Below the pieces are notes generated by a model, which saw only the letters and a program-made list of their open reading frames with translations, had not been told where the DNA came from and did not search any database. From positions 644,001 through 708,000 of the forward strand of contig CP038109.1 in NCBI GenBank assembly GCA_004519485.1: a DNA stretch of 64,000 nt. Reading direction: 5' to 3'. Of this stretch, positions 34,091 through 44,989 are shown one piece after another (the stretch's first letter is position 1; each line of letters starts with the position of its first letter). The position numbers and the translations under genes were made by a program. The stretch comes from Nannochloropsis oceanica. Taxonomy: Eukaryota > Sar > Eustigmatophyceae > Eustigmatales > Monodopsidaceae.

Positions 34091-34663
34091 CTAAAGCATG
34101 CGCACCCCATCCTTATCCACGACTTTCATGATCCACTTGGGTTGAGAAATCAGAAATCGTACTGCCAACTCCTTCTTCGCCTTCTCCAAAATTTCCTCCG
34201 CCTCCGCAAGCGTCAACCCCTCCTTGTACTCCCTATCAAAGATCGACAGCGTAAAATTCGCTGCGTATCCCTGCGCGCCAAAGTTAAGCTTCTGCATGCT
34301 GCCCAGGTAATCCATAAAGTACAGAGACGCCCCATCCTTCTCATCGAACCCCCCCAGCAGCAAATTGGTTTGGTACGGACCCTTGCGCAACGCCGTGGCC
34401 AGAGTGCGACGGATAAAGTTGGCCGCCGCATGGGTGCCTAGCTTCAGATCGTTGTTAAACTCATACAATGCCATATTCTTCTGCACGTACTCGGTCAAAT
34501 TGCTGCAGTCAGCGTTGGGTCCCGCCGCGGCGAGGAGCTTATGGCTGTCCAACTGGGCTATTTTGTCTTGGTCCGTTTTGAAGACAAGGATGGAACGGGC
34601 CGCCGAGGCGTCCGCAGCAATGAGAACGAATCCGTCGCCTTTTATGCCCAGAAGTGTGTCCAT
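34091..34663 (-). CDS. PSMB2: 20S proteasome subunit beta-4 (PSMB2)
   Basis: 190 residues in one exon from the ATG at 34663; the frame is open further upstream but the protein aligns from MDTLLGIKGDGFVLIAADAS, the normal beta-4 start. Beta-4 is a non-catalytic ring subunit with no propeptide and no N-terminal threonine, as here. Family motifs: HKLLAAAGP, EYVQKNMALYE, AAANFIRRTLA, NLLLGGFDEKDGASLYFMDY and a C-terminal WIMKVVDKDGVRML. Length equals the usual 195-205. It lies on the same strand as SEC11 and DPH6 but with a 1.2 kb gap, so it is an independent gene. Confidence 0.92.
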   Translation of the reverse strand: MDTLLGIKGDGFVLIAADASAARSILVFKTDQDKIAQLDSHKLLAAAGPNADCSNLTEYVQKNMALYEFNNDLKLGTHAAANFIRRTLATALRKGPYQTNLLLGGFDEKDGASLYFMDYLGSMQKLNFGAQGYAANFTLSIFDREYKEGLTLAEAEEILEKAKKELAVRFLISQPKWIMKVVDKDGVRML

Positions 34664-35866
34664 GGTAAAGGCCTCTATGTGTCGTGGCGTTGCCTGTGGG
34701 TATTGGGGAAGGTGGATGGGTTGTTGATGATGATGCTGGCTGGGACGGAGCGTGAGGGAGGCGCCAGACGAGGCAACAGCGGTAACCGACGACGGGGCGT
34801 CGTAGAATACAGCGCACGACTTACATATGTGCCTGTATGTATACTCTGCTGGGTGAGTCCGAATGTTTATGTGAGTGCAAGTATGCACATATACACAGCG
34901 TGCGTCTCGGACGAAGACGAAGAAGCGAGGAGCTCATCGCCGCGGCGAGGTTGAGCGAGTGCCCGACTCGCTCCTTGGATTGCCCTCCTGCACATTCTTC
35001 TATGTTTGCGCACACTTAGGCCCTGTCCATGCATGCCGATAAACCGAAGCAAAGGGCCCGTAAGGTAGGGGCAAAGCAAGGGTCAAAAATATTTGACTTT
35101 TCATTTTCTTTTGCCATCTCATGGACGACTACCCGAATCTCTTCGATGATACGGTCCTGTACATTTTCATTGAAAAGCTTAAATGTTGATGCCGCACGTG
35201 CGGATTAATTGGCGCATCATAGGTAACAGTGTGCAAGGGTCTGACGCGAGGGACTGCGAAAACGTGAAGGATGTCTCCCAACATGATCGACCGTTCAGAC
35301 TGCTTTCAAAGGCTGTAATTTGCATGTTATCGTCATCATTTCTTTTCTTTCTTTCACTGCTTCTTTGTGGGTGTCGTTTCATCGTCCTCTCTTTCCCCTC
35401 TCCCCACTGCGACGAAGACGATAGAAACGTGCACTCGCTTGGGGCTCGATGTGACTGACGTTTGTCTGATATGCACATTTTTATTTCTGTCGGTTTCTTT
35501 GCTTAACCTCCTTTGCTATTCCTCTCTCCACTCCTCGCCCCCTTTCACCCTAGCCTATTGTGTCTATCAATCCCTTCATCCATCCATCCATCCACTCTTC
35601 TATTTCTCATTTCACTCCCTCCGCTCCTTTTGTTTCTCACGTCTGCGCTTGCCTACGGGCTCCATTGTCTGTCTTCCCATGCTACCGCAGAGCCGCTATG
35701 CTCTTCTTGTTTCAGTGGCGGAAGATTCATCAACTCTGCAGTGGTACAATTTAATTTTGCCAATGAGGAGAGAATTAGTGGAGGCGTGTGTGGATGACAG
35801 TCTGAATAAATTGTGCACGCAATCTCGTTCTCCCTCCCCTTTTCCTCCCCTTATCCTTCCCCCCCC
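34664..35866. other. Intergenic region, about 1.2 kb
   Basis: Probably the PSMB2 promoter and 5' UTR and the SEC11 3' UTR. The open frames present are low complexity or short, and no gene was recognised. Confidence 0.5.
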
Positions 35867-36447
35867 CTATGTGAGGCATACCTCTTTATTTGTTAGTACG
35901 AAGAGCCCCATTATACCCACCAGCACATATCTGCAGGTAGAAAGATGGATGGAGGGAGGAAAGAAGGAAGGGAGGTTTGGGGGGATACATGACTTTATGA
36001 GTTCTTTGTTTCTAAGGTAAGGGAAGGGCGCGGGAAAGAAGGCGACAGTTAAAAAACGGGTGGGTACATGGGCAGACAACGGCTGAAAGAAAGGACTCAT
36101 ACGTACTTGAGCATGGGATAGTCGTTGAGAATGATGGTAACCATGCCCAGGTACCTCAATGTCCTGTACATGGTGAGATAATCAAATGATTAGCCTGCGG
36201 AGAAGACCCAAATAACAAAGGAATGTGTGCTAGTCCATTCGAGGAGAAATGCGAGGGCAGCCTGCATATTTCCACCCACACACTTCCCCGCACTCAGATA
36301 AACATACCCGGCAGCCCGTCCCAGGATATCCTCACGGTTCAACCATAGCTGGCCAGGCGCGTAAAGGCCTCGGTCGCCAACACGATTGTTGTCTCCTTTG
36401 GTCAGCAACTCGATCTTGCCGTCCTCCCTGCAGAGTTGGATGGATAG

Positions 36448-36497
<50 letters not shown>

Positions 36498-37220
36498 ATG
36501 TTGATATCTGAGTCAAGACCCTAGCGGCATCCAAAAACAGCTGCATTGCTCAACTGGCGGCTAATTTATCAGCCCTCCCTTCTTCCCTCTTCCCTCTTCC
36601 CCTCCCTCGCTCCACTCACTTCTCGTGCACCTCCAGTACACGATGGACGATGGGAATGTCACGGTCCTTGATCTTGAACACCACGATCTCTCCTACGCGG
36701 ATCGGATCATCTTGATTGTTTAGAAATAATATGTCGCCCCTCTGAAAGGCGGGTTCCATAGACCCACTGTGGATGCATAGGCGGAGAGAGGAAGGAATGA
36801 GGAGGACGAGACAATGTATCGCGCGAAAGGGGGGGGAGCGCGATGCGACTGATCGTTGAAACGTCATATCTCCGGCAGGCCCTTTTTCATTGGCCTTCGC
36901 GGGAAGGTTGGTAAAAGCACACAGGAGCCATAGGACCTAGCGTGCAGGCGCGGTCCCCCCTGCCAATCAAGGACGTACTCTTAGCACACGCACAGCGGCG
37001 GAGCGAGAGACGGGAAAGTAAAAAGACGCGTCGCTTTGTACACGTACCTGAGCACCACGACAACGGGACTCTCGCTCTTGGTCAGAAACATGAGCCCCTT
37101 CCAAATCATCAGGGCGGAGAAAACGATCATGGCCAGGTTCAGAGATTGCGACAGGAGCATCCGCGGAGACCGCCACAGCTTTTTGAGCTCCGAAAGCTGT
37201 CCTTGAACAATTTCTTCCAT
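35867..37220 (-). CDS. SEC11: SEC11, catalytic subunit of the signal peptidase complex
   Basis: Cleaves signal peptides in the ER membrane. Five exons, on the minus strand 37048-37220, 36620-36766, 36308-36427, 36107-36163 and 35867-35930, all GT-AG and in phase, giving 186 residues. The protein follows the SEC11 pattern throughout: an N-terminal membrane anchor ([16 protein letters not shown]), [20 protein letters not shown] with the catalytic Ser, [20 protein letters not shown] with the catalytic His, and [19 protein letters not shown] with the conserved Asp. It ends [20 protein letters not shown]. The codon spanning each junction restores a family residue (for example S of SGSMEP). The last exon codes only for [21 protein letters not shown] (TG)n repeat lies in intron 2. 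Confidence 0.9.
36450..36499. repeat. (TG)n microsatellite in SEC11 intron 2
   Basis: Two runs of TG separated by TATA, in the intron directly upstream (in transcript order) of SEC11 exon 3. Confidence 0.9.
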
Positions 37221-37690
37221 GGCTAATGCGGTTTGCGGTGCGCTGGTGTTTATGTGGAATCGTGGAAACGGGGGAGAGAGGGAGCGGGGCAGGATGGATG
37301 GGAGGGAGGGAGAGTTAGGCAGGAGCCTTGCTTTAGCTGGTGTTTCGCATGCCCAGAGTAGAGGAGAAAACTAGTCATAGCCTTGCAAGCCGATGCCGAT
37401 CGTGAAAAAAAGGTCTGCAGTCGAAGGATTCAGGGCGGTGGCATTTATTAGGATAGTTGGCGTGCAGGCACGACGATCGAGGCGGCACTTTGCATCATTT
37501 CGAATGGGCCAGCCACAGCGGTTGCAGCGGTCTTGATTTTGGCTTTCATTTCACTCAGTAGACACCACTAGGAAAGAAAAGTGCGAGGCATGCAAGATGA
37601 ATTCATGAGTATCTTGCATAGAATTTCTTTTAGGGATTCCTTCCGTGGCTTTTTTTGGTACATGCCAACCCAGCCAACCTCCCAACCTCC
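37221..37690. other. Intergenic region
   Basis: 5' flank of SEC11 and 3' flank of the DPH6 gene, both minus strand. No further feature. Confidence 0.5.
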
Positions 37691-40219
37691 CTAAATGCCT
37701 CCATCGGGAACATCATGAATCCAGGCCTCGGTCCGCAGCTTTTCCAAGTCCAATGCCACAGCTTGCACCCTGAACAATAAAGTAATTCCTTCAACCTCTT
37801 CGTCCGTGGCGGCCAAGCAAGACACGGGAAGAAACGTCCGTGCACACTGTCCTTCGTCAGGCAAGGCGGCGGCCAGGGCCTCCCGAAGCGACTGCTCGTT
37901 TTCCAGTTGATCGACAGCATAAAATATACGGAGATGAGAAAGCTGTCGCCATGTGAGGTTGGCAAGCTGGAGAACTTTTTCTATCTGCTGCACCATGGTG
38001 AGAGCGACGTGGGAGTAGTCTAAGAGGAGACAGCTGCAGGAGGAGGCAGCCACTCCTGTTTCTTGCTCCTCATCTTCCTGATCATCGTCTATGAGAAGGG
38101 AGAGGCTGAGCAAGCTAAGTACATAAGGCAAATGAAGAGCTTCCCAGGCATAGGAAAGACTAGAGGATGATGATGAGATCTCGTCGCCGGCTTTCTGATA
38201 AGTAGCGGCGGGCTGAAAAGGCAACGGAAAGGGACAACAACCACCTTTCTCCTCCATTCTAACTGGCATCGGCCTTCCCCGCTCGGTACTTTTTATCAGC
38301 ATCTGTTCTCGCGCAAACGCTGTTGATAATGCCATGACTTCGAACTCGATGGCTGCGCCACGCGGCAGGCCAGGCACACCCACCGGGAGGAAGACAGGCG
38401 CAGGGAAGGTCTCGAGAAACCTATCCTCCTCATCCTCGTCATCACTATCACTGCTGCTACAGTTGCTGCGGCTGACACTGTTGTTTCTCTTTGTGTTGCT
38501 GTTATCCTCGTCTTTATCCGCTTTCTGATAGCCGGCGTCCAAGCGGCACATGGTCTTCCATTCCGCCACCGCAGCCGACGACCATCCCGTTCCTCCCTCC
38601 CTCTCTCCTTCCATCCCCACACTCACGTACACCATCACCATTACCGCCGTCCGCAACGACGATCGAAGAGCATGTAAGACTGCTGCACAATTACAGAGGG
38701 CCTGCGATGCCTCAAGGGAGGGAGGGGTGACGAGGGTCATGGTTGAGGGTGCAAGTCCAATTGCTCCTGCTAGGAAGAGGAGGTGGCCGTGCGCGAGCAT
38801 ATTCGCTTGGCTATAGGGACCGATGCAGAGAGGGGCCCATCCAGAGAGACTCTTGACGTGCAGTACTTGACGGGTTTGAAATCGTCCGGTGTCCATCGCG
38901 GCGCCTGAGCCGGCTAGCGCCATGCAATCGAGGAGGACTTCTACTCCCCCTCCTCCTCCTCTGCCTCCTCTTCCGTCTTCGCTGTCGAAGGGTTGAGGAA
39001 AAGGGAGTTCGACGCATGAGCGGGAAGGAGGATGTAACGCGTGGAAAGGCATTTGGCAATATACGGCGTTAATGGCGGCGAAGGAGGACATGGAGCGGAG
39101 ATAGAGGTGGACGAAGACGACATCGTGGAGGGTGAGTCCATGGAGGGCCAGGCCTGCTTGAAGGGATTCGAGACAGTGACGCATTTGATCGGCGGCTCGC
39201 TGATGAGGTTTACTTGTTTGTGATGGCTGGGATCGCGTTGTCGGTACGCAGAGGCCAGAGATATTAAGTTGCTTTCCTTGCCGCCAGATGTGGGGCAGAG
39301 GCCGGATGTGCCGTGGCCGTGATCTTCCCCTGACGTTCCTTTCAGCGATAGTGCTCTCCTCCTCCTTCGCGTGGGCTTGAGCCGATAGATCTTGTAGTCG
39401 CTGTCCACCTGCAGGAGATATCAAAAGGCCATCAACCTTCCTCACTGCACCCCGAATGTCCTCCCCAACGTCCTTAGCCTCGATATGACACCGATGAATG
39501 TGCAACAACCCGACAGGCGTATACACATCGTCCGCGTGAATCACGACCTCCGTCTCGTCCAACACCAATCTCTTCCTAAAAAATGGCGCATTTAATGTCA
39601 ACGTCTCGTACTCCCCCCCCTCCCCTGCCACGTGAAATCCATGTTGAGCATGCAGTCGTGCAAAAAGCGGCCGGAGCTCGGCAATCGACTTGCCCAAATG
39701 CTTGTGTGGAGACAGCCCCTGAGAAGAGACTTTCACTATAACAGCTTCCAAACCGTACTCAACCATTTCCTGTAATAATTTTGTTTGATCGTATCGCCAG
39801 AGAAATGCTAGGGACCGCAAGCCTAGCCGTTCACAGACGCTTTCCACCCGTGTGCGTTGATAGGTCGATAGAACCGCCCCACTTGCCACGGCCTGCACGT
39901 CCGGAAATTGATGTTGAACACGCGCAAGCAAGGAATACAGATCCTCCACCTCGTCTCCTTCTGTAGGCGTATAATGCAAGCCTTGGTGCCCGCTGTGACC
40001 CGACATGGGTGCTCGTACCAAAGGCACGTCCATACACTCCGCCAGGCACTCGATCGCAGCCGCCCCCGCGCTCTGAAACATGAATGAGTCCAGCTCCTCG
40101 GGGCCCTCGGGCGGAGGGTATAGATTCGCCAGCGCCACCAGTTCGTGGTCGTGGGCCAGGCATTTGGCTATGCTGAAGACGCTGTCCTTGCCGCCGCTGA
40201 CCAGCGCCACGAACTTCAT
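37691..40219 (-). CDS. DPH6: Diphthine-ammonia ligase fused to RidA-like domains
   Basis: Performs the last, ATP-dependent amidation step of diphthamide formation on elongation factor 2. Single exon, 842 residues. The N-terminal PP-loop ATPase domain (residues 1-245) begins MKFVALVSGGKDSVFSI with the SGGKDS loop and carries ALANLYPP, VPLVRAPMSG, RVESVCERLGL, FLWRYDQTKLL and GEGGEYETLTLNAPFF, the DPH6 signature. Two RidA/YjgF-type domains follow, the first near residues 345-460 (QTSKPHQRAADQMRHCLESL with VVFVHLYLRSM), the second from about 465 (APLCIGPYSQAN) to the end, split by acidic and Ser-rich insertions. This fusion is the normal architecture in fungi and plants. It is divergent from the TrpD gene, with a gap under 300 bases. 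Confidence 0.9.
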   Translation of the reverse strand: MKFVALVSGGKDSVFSIAKCLAHDHELVALANLYPPPEGPEELDSFMFQSAGAAAIECLAECMDVPLVRAPMSGHSGHQGLHYTPTEGDEVEDLYSLLARVQHQFPDVQAVASGAVLSTYQRTRVESVCERLGLRSLAFLWRYDQTKLLQEMVEYGLEAVIVKVSSQGLSPHKHLGKSIAELRPLFARLHAQHGFHVAGEGGEYETLTLNAPFFRKRLVLDETEVVIHADDVYTPVGLLHIHRCHIEAKDVGEDIRGAVRKVDGLLISPAGGQRLQDLSAQAHAKEEESTIAERNVRGRSRPRHIRPLPHIWRQGKQLNISGLCVPTTRSQPSQTSKPHQRAADQMRHCLESLQAGLALHGLTLHDVVFVHLYLRSMSSFAAINAVYCQMPFHALHPPSRSCVELPFPQPFDSEDGRGGRGGGGGVEVLLDCMALAGSGAAMDTGRFQTRQVLHVKSLSGWAPLCIGPYSQANMLAHGHLLFLAGAIGLAPSTMTLVTPPSLEASQALCNCAAVLHALRSSLRTAVMVMVYVSVGMEGEREGGTGWSSAAVAEWKTMCRLDAGYQKADKDEDNSNTKRNNSVSRSNCSSSDSDDEDEEDRFLETFPAPVFLPVGVPGLPRGAAIEFEVMALSTAFAREQMLIKSTERGRPMPVRMEEKGGCCPFPLPFQPAATYQKAGDEISSSSSSLSYAWEALHLPYVLSLLSLSLLIDDDQEDEEQETGVAASSCSCLLLDYSHVALTMVQQIEKVLQLANLTWRQLSHLRIFYAVDQLENEQSLREALAAALPDEGQCARTFLPVSCLAATDEEVEGITLLFRVQAVALDLEKLRTEAWIHDVPDGGI

Positions 40220-40499
40220 TGATGGGGAGGTTACTTATGCATGGCCTTGTTTCTATCGAGGTGATGATCTGAGAGCCTTAGATGACGCAGACGGCTACGT
40301 ATATGTCCTGTACTTGTCATATGCAGGTAATAGTCTTGGCTGTGAGATTTGGTGTGTGGAGTAGGGTCTCGCTTGCCTCACTCAAGTCATGCCGTGCCTC
40401 CAACGGCCGCCACAAGTTCAGGTATCTTCATGTCCACTTTCCCGTCTTTTTGTAGCTCATGTGCTTATCGACCCTTACATCTTCCCGCAAATCTGGCAG
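40220..40499. promoter_or_regulatory. Short divergent promoter region between DPH6 and TrpD
   Basis: Start codons point away from each other, 169 or 280 bases apart depending on the TrpD start. A GT...TTTTTGTAG stretch at about 40422-40456 could be a small 5' UTR intron of the TrpD gene. Confidence 0.5.
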
Positions 40500-41927
40500 A
40501 TGAACAAGGGAGGTTGCCCCTTGCCACATTCACAGCAGCCGCCACCGTCGTCCTCGTCTGCGTCCTCGTCTCCACCCTCTCACTCCCACGCTCATCATCC
40601 ACATTGCACGTTCCGACACCTCGTCGTCCTTCCTTTTGTCCTCGTCCAATTACTGGTTCTACTGCCACAAACTCTACCCACCAACGCCTTTCTTGTCTAT
40701 ACGCCCAGTCAACGCACGCGTAGCACTTATCCCTCATCCTATACTGCACGGAGAAGTGCAAATTTCTTCCCTCTCCAGGCAAGCACCCTCATCATGAACG
40801 AAGAGGTGGAAGCAAATACCAAGTCGGGTCTCCCAAAGCCTATCAAGGACAAAAACGTCGTACTCACTGACACATCACTCAAGCCCTTCCTCGAGCACAT
40901 CATTGCCGGAGCCAGCCTGTCGTCGACAGACGTGGAAGCCGCGTTTGATCGCATTTTGGCCGGGGCAGACCCAGTGCAAGTAGGGGCCTTGCTAGCAATG
41001 CTTCGTCAGCGAGGAGAGACCCCTGTTGAAATCGCCGGTATGGTCCGCGCAATGCTCAAGCAACGATTTCCTGTCAACGTGACAGGAAAACTGCTCGACA
41101 TAGTAGGCACGGGGGGGGACGGCGCACATACCATCAACATTTCCACCGCAGCCATGATCCTCGCCGCCGCGTGTGGGTGCAAAGCCGCGAAGCTTGGCAA
41201 CCGCTCCGTTTCTTCTAAATGCGGTTCTGCCGATGTTTTAGAAGCTTTGGGGATCGACATGGATCTGACTGCCGAGCAGGTTGCTGAGTGCATTGAGACC
41301 ACCGGGGTAGGTTTTATGTTTGCGCCTGTGGTGCATCCGACCATGAAAAAGGTAGCACCGGTCCGTCGGGCTTTGGGTGTTCGTACGGCTTTTAATATTG
41401 TGGGTCCGCTGCTCAATGCGGCGGGGGCGCAGCACGCGGTGGTGGGCGTCTTCCACGAGCGACTGCTTGATGTCCTCGCTGGAACATTGATGGAGATAGG
41501 GACCGTAGACCGGGCGTTAATTATCCATGGCGCGGGGTTGGATGAGATATCCCCTTTGGGGCCTTCGACGATAGTGGAGTTGCGGAATGTGTCACCGGAG
41601 GGTCAGCCTAGGAGGTACGAAAAGAAGACATATGAGTTTGATCCGTTGACGTGCGGCGTGCCCAGGTGCGAGATAGGGGATCTGCGGGGGGGAGACGCAA
41701 ACGAGAATGCAGCCTTGCTGCGGGAGGTCTTGAAGGCGGGTCAGGAAAAGGGAGCGAAACGCGACGCAGTCGTCTTGAATGCAGCAGCTGGCTTGTATGT
41801 GTATGGGATGGTGGATAGCATGGAGGAGGGAGTGAAGAAGGCCTATGAGGTGTTGGGGGATGGCAGGGCGCTGGTGAAGCTGGAGGAGTGGATTGCGTTT
41901 GCGAAGATGTTGAGGAATAGGGGGTAG
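40500..41927 (+). CDS. Anthranilate phosphoribosyltransferase, plastid (tryptophan synthesis)
   Basis: Joins anthranilate and PRPP in the second step of the tryptophan branch. Family motifs: LLDIVGTGGDGAHTINISTA (PRPP-binding GTGGD), KLGNRSVSSKCGSADVLEAL, GVGFMFAPVVHPTMKKVAPV, RTAFNIVGPLLNAAGA and LDEISPLGPSTIVEL. The enzyme domain is about 345 residues and full length. It is preceded by a hydrophobic signal segment (HLVVLPFVLVQLLVLLP) ending PTNA followed by FLVYTPS, then a Ser/Thr/Arg-rich stretch: a heterokont plastid presequence. The start is uncertain: ATG 40500 gives 475 residues; the frame also opens at ATG 40389 (512 residues), but that start puts about 75 residues before the signal peptide. 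Confidence 0.9.
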   Translation: MNKGGCPLPHSQQPPPSSSSASSSPPSHSHAHHPHCTFRHLVVLPFVLVQLLVLLPQTLPTNAFLVYTPSQRTRSTYPSSYTARRSANFFPLQASTLIMNEEVEANTKSGLPKPIKDKNVVLTDTSLKPFLEHIIAGASLSSTDVEAAFDRILAGADPVQVGALLAMLRQRGETPVEIAGMVRAMLKQRFPVNVTGKLLDIVGTGGDGAHTINISTAAMILAAACGCKAAKLGNRSVSSKCGSADVLEALGIDMDLTAEQVAECIETTGVGFMFAPVVHPTMKKVAPVRRALGVRTAFNIVGPLLNAAGAQHAVVGVFHERLLDVLAGTLMEIGTVDRALIIHGAGLDEISPLGPSTIVELRNVSPEGQPRRYEKKTYEFDPLTCGVPRCEIGDLRGGDANENAALLREVLKAGQEKGAKRDAVVLNAAAGLYVYGMVDSMEEGVKKAYEVLGDGRALVKLEEWIAFAKMLRNRG

Positions 41928-42339
41928 AGTAAGAGAAAATCGAATGAGAGAGCAAACAGCAGCGTGAAGAGAGAGTAAAGATCGGTTGGTTGGATGGGTG
42001 GAGGGAAATGAGGTTGAGGGAGATACTAGAGGATGAGGCTGTAGGCGTTAAGAGGACGTCTGTGGCGGCACATGCCGAGATGGCAAATGCTCGCACGCAT
42101 GACTTAATTACAAAAGTCGGTCTCAAACACACACGATACAAGAGCAACAGAGTAGCAGCAACAGGAAAAAATGACCCACTTAATGAAATAGAACAACAAA
42201 GACATGAAAGTCTCAACTACAACGCAACAGTGCACGCTCCACCGACCAATTATATCACAGTCAAGTCTTTCCTCCCTTTTTATTCCCTCCCGCCCTTCCG
42301 CCCTCCCTCGCCCCCCTCGTCTACTCCCCCGCTCTTTCC
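41928..42339. other. Convergent intergenic region
   Basis: 3' flanks of the TrpD gene (+) and the SRP receptor gene (-). No other feature seen. Confidence 0.5.
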
Positions 42340-44332
42340 CTACCTGAACAAGCAATTCAAAATCATGTTCACATTCAGCTTCTTCAAATGCGTATATTTC
42401 TGGCCTGTGCCCACGAACATAATCGGTTGTCCCGTCTTGTAGCTCATCGACAGCGCCGCCCCCACCTTCTCGTCCACCGTGTCGAATTTGGTGAGCATGA
42501 TTCCGTCGATCTGGTGCATCTTACCCGGTGGCGAGTAATTCGCCAAGGCCCGGTTAAACATAGAGAGCTGGTCAATCCCATCGTTCCCTACCAGAGCCTC
42601 GCCTACAAATAACACCAAATCAGGCTCATTGTCCGACACCAACTTGGCCAACGCCCGCATCAACGGCTCCTTGTTCTGCATCCTCCCAGCGGTATCCACC
42701 AGCACTACGTCATATCCTCCTTCCCTCCCCTCCTTGATCGCGTCCTTGGCCACGGCGGCCGGGTCCTTGTGGTATCCCTTGTCGAACAACTCCACCTCCA
42801 AGCACCGGGCATGGACCTTCAGCTGCTCCACTGCCCCCGACCGGAAGGTGTCACATGCCGCAATCAACACTTTTAAGCCATGCCTCTTCAAGTAATAGCA
42901 GATCTTGGACAAACTCGTTGATTTCCCCACTCCATTGATCCCTACAAATACGATTGTGTACGGCCTTCCCTCCGCCTTCGCGCCCATGACCTCCCTTAGG
43001 ATATCCGTTGATTTTTTTGGGGTCAATACACGCACAATCGCCTTTTCTAAAGCTTCCCTTACCACCGTTTTGACACGTGTCAACGATGGGAGTTTTTGAC
43101 CGACAAGGGACGAACGGACCGAATCGATGATGTCATGCGCGATCTCGGAGGCGACGTTCTTGGTGATGAGTATAGTACGCATTTCTTCGAGGATGGGGTC
43201 TAAGTCTGTCGAGGACAAGACAGCATTGCCCGTGACTTGGGCGAAAAGCTTCGAGAAGAATGAGGAGGAAGAGGTGGAGGAAGAAGTTGACGACGGGGTA
43301 GAATCCTCGAGAAAGTGGGGGGCATCGTCTTCTTCCCACTGGGGAACCTCGCCCGTGGACGGCAAGTACGTCGCTTGCATCTCCCTAAGTGCTGCGTTCT
43401 GAATGTCTTCTTTCGAGCTATTCGGGCTCTCCACCCGCTTCGATCGATCCAATGCCTCCATCGCCGATTTACTCACTCTTCCTGTCCCATCATGCCAAGT
43501 AGTCTTCTTCTTTCCCACACCAAGCTTTCCCCCTCCTCCTCCTCCTCCTTCCACAACCGCCTTGTCCGAACTATTACCTGCCCCCATGCTTGCCGCCGTC
43601 CCTCCAGTTTTCGCTGTACTCCTCCGGTTCTTTCCTCGTCCTCCCCCCGCCCTTCGTGCGGCTAACCGGGCCCGTGCCGCCGCGAGCTTCTCCTCGTCGT
43701 CCTCAGTCATCGTCTCTTCTGTTTCTGGATTATCGTCATCTGTACCCCCCCCCCCCCCGTCCCGCCTCATCCTCATCCTCCGAGCTACTCCCAGCGTCCG
43801 TATCCCCTCCTTCTTGATCCTCAACCATTCGACGCCGCGGCGATGGCAAGAGCAACCCTCCCCCTCCTCCTGGTGGTATGAGCGGTGGCCTTCCTCCTCC
43901 TCTTGCACCACTCCCTCCCCGCTTCAACGCCCTTGCCCTCGCCTCCACTGCCGCCAGGATCTTTGTAAATCGTGCGTCGTATTCCACCTTCCCCACCGCT
44001 GCCGACAAGCGGGCTGAGGTGAAGTGGGCCAGGAAGTCCTCCTTCAGACGCAGCAGAAAGTCATCCACATACGTCAAATTGTGAAATACACCCTTATTGT
44101 ATACCAACACAAATACCACCCCTGGTAATTCATTGCTCAGCGCCCACTTGCAGATGTGCTTGTCGAGGGTGGCTTGCGCAGCGCCTGCCTTTTCCTCAAG
44201 CAGGACAGTGCGGATGAGGTGGTTGACGATCGACCCTCCCAGGAAGCCGCCCGGTGGACCCTTTATGGCCACCAAGGAACGAGACCAGAGCACCGCTCCG
44301 TTCTTCTTGAAAATCCACGCCTGATCCAGCAT
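42340..44332 (-). CDS. SRPRA: Signal recognition particle receptor alpha subunit, with a frame break at a 14-base homopolymer
   Basis: GTPase that docks the SRP-ribosome complex at the ER. The N-terminal SRX domain starts at 44332 (MLDQAWIFKKNGAVLWSRS) and includes VVFVLVYNKGVFHNLTYVDD. A charged linker follows, then the NG domain with all GTPase motifs: FVGINGVGKSTSLSK, AACDTFRSGAVEQL, VLVDTAGRMQNKEPLM, MLTKFDTVDEKVGAAL and VGTGQKYTHLKKLN, ending NCLFR. The two halves lie in different frames: the SRX frame stops near 43736, while the NG frame is open from 43911. They meet at a run of 14 C (43745-43758), where a run of 13 would keep one frame. Both halves are otherwise intact, so a homopolymer sequencing error is the simplest explanation; a true slippage allele is possible. 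Confidence 0.88.
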
Positions 44333-44989
44333 CGCTGTGATCGTAGGTGGAAGGGCTTTGAAGGCGGCCTGTGGTTAGTGTGCTTGCGTAAGTGCGATAA
44401 TTGATGATGGCTATAAGTTGGGCAACGTGCGGCGGCGATAAAGCGGTTTGCAAAATTGTTGTCTATTCAGACGTGGCGGTACTGGGCAACAGCAGAAAAA
44501 GCAACAAATGTGTCTTCATGTGAGGAGAGTGTGGGCGAGGCATCCTATTTCGTACCCGTGGTATATTTATTACATTACCATGAAAGCAACAGCTCTTTCC
44601 GGCGTGATGCAACAGCCGTTGCTTCATCATGGCTCCCGGACTGCACGTCTAAAAAGCAAACTAAAAAGCAAAAGCGAAGCACCAGCTTTTCAATCAAAAT
44701 AAATTTCAGTATTTTTATCTTGCGTCTGTATACTTGTGGTCGTTACATTCTGTCACATTGCAAATTTGTGTCTTCGGTTCATGCGCCCCGTGCTACTGAC
44801 CCTTTGGTTTCCCTTCACTGAAAGCCTCCTCACCATAAAGGTTATTAATAACAGTGAAAAAGAAGGAGCGACAGAGCGGCATAGAATCCCTGAGAACTTT
44901 TAAACATTCTTGGTTCCATGCCTGTTTCAAAAGGGCCTTACTCCTTCGTCATTCTTTGTTCCTTGTCCTCAAAAGCTGCGACACATAAC
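44333..44989. other. Intergenic region
   Basis: Promoter side of the SRP receptor gene and 3' flank of the UCH gene, both minus strand. No other gene recognised. Confidence 0.5.
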
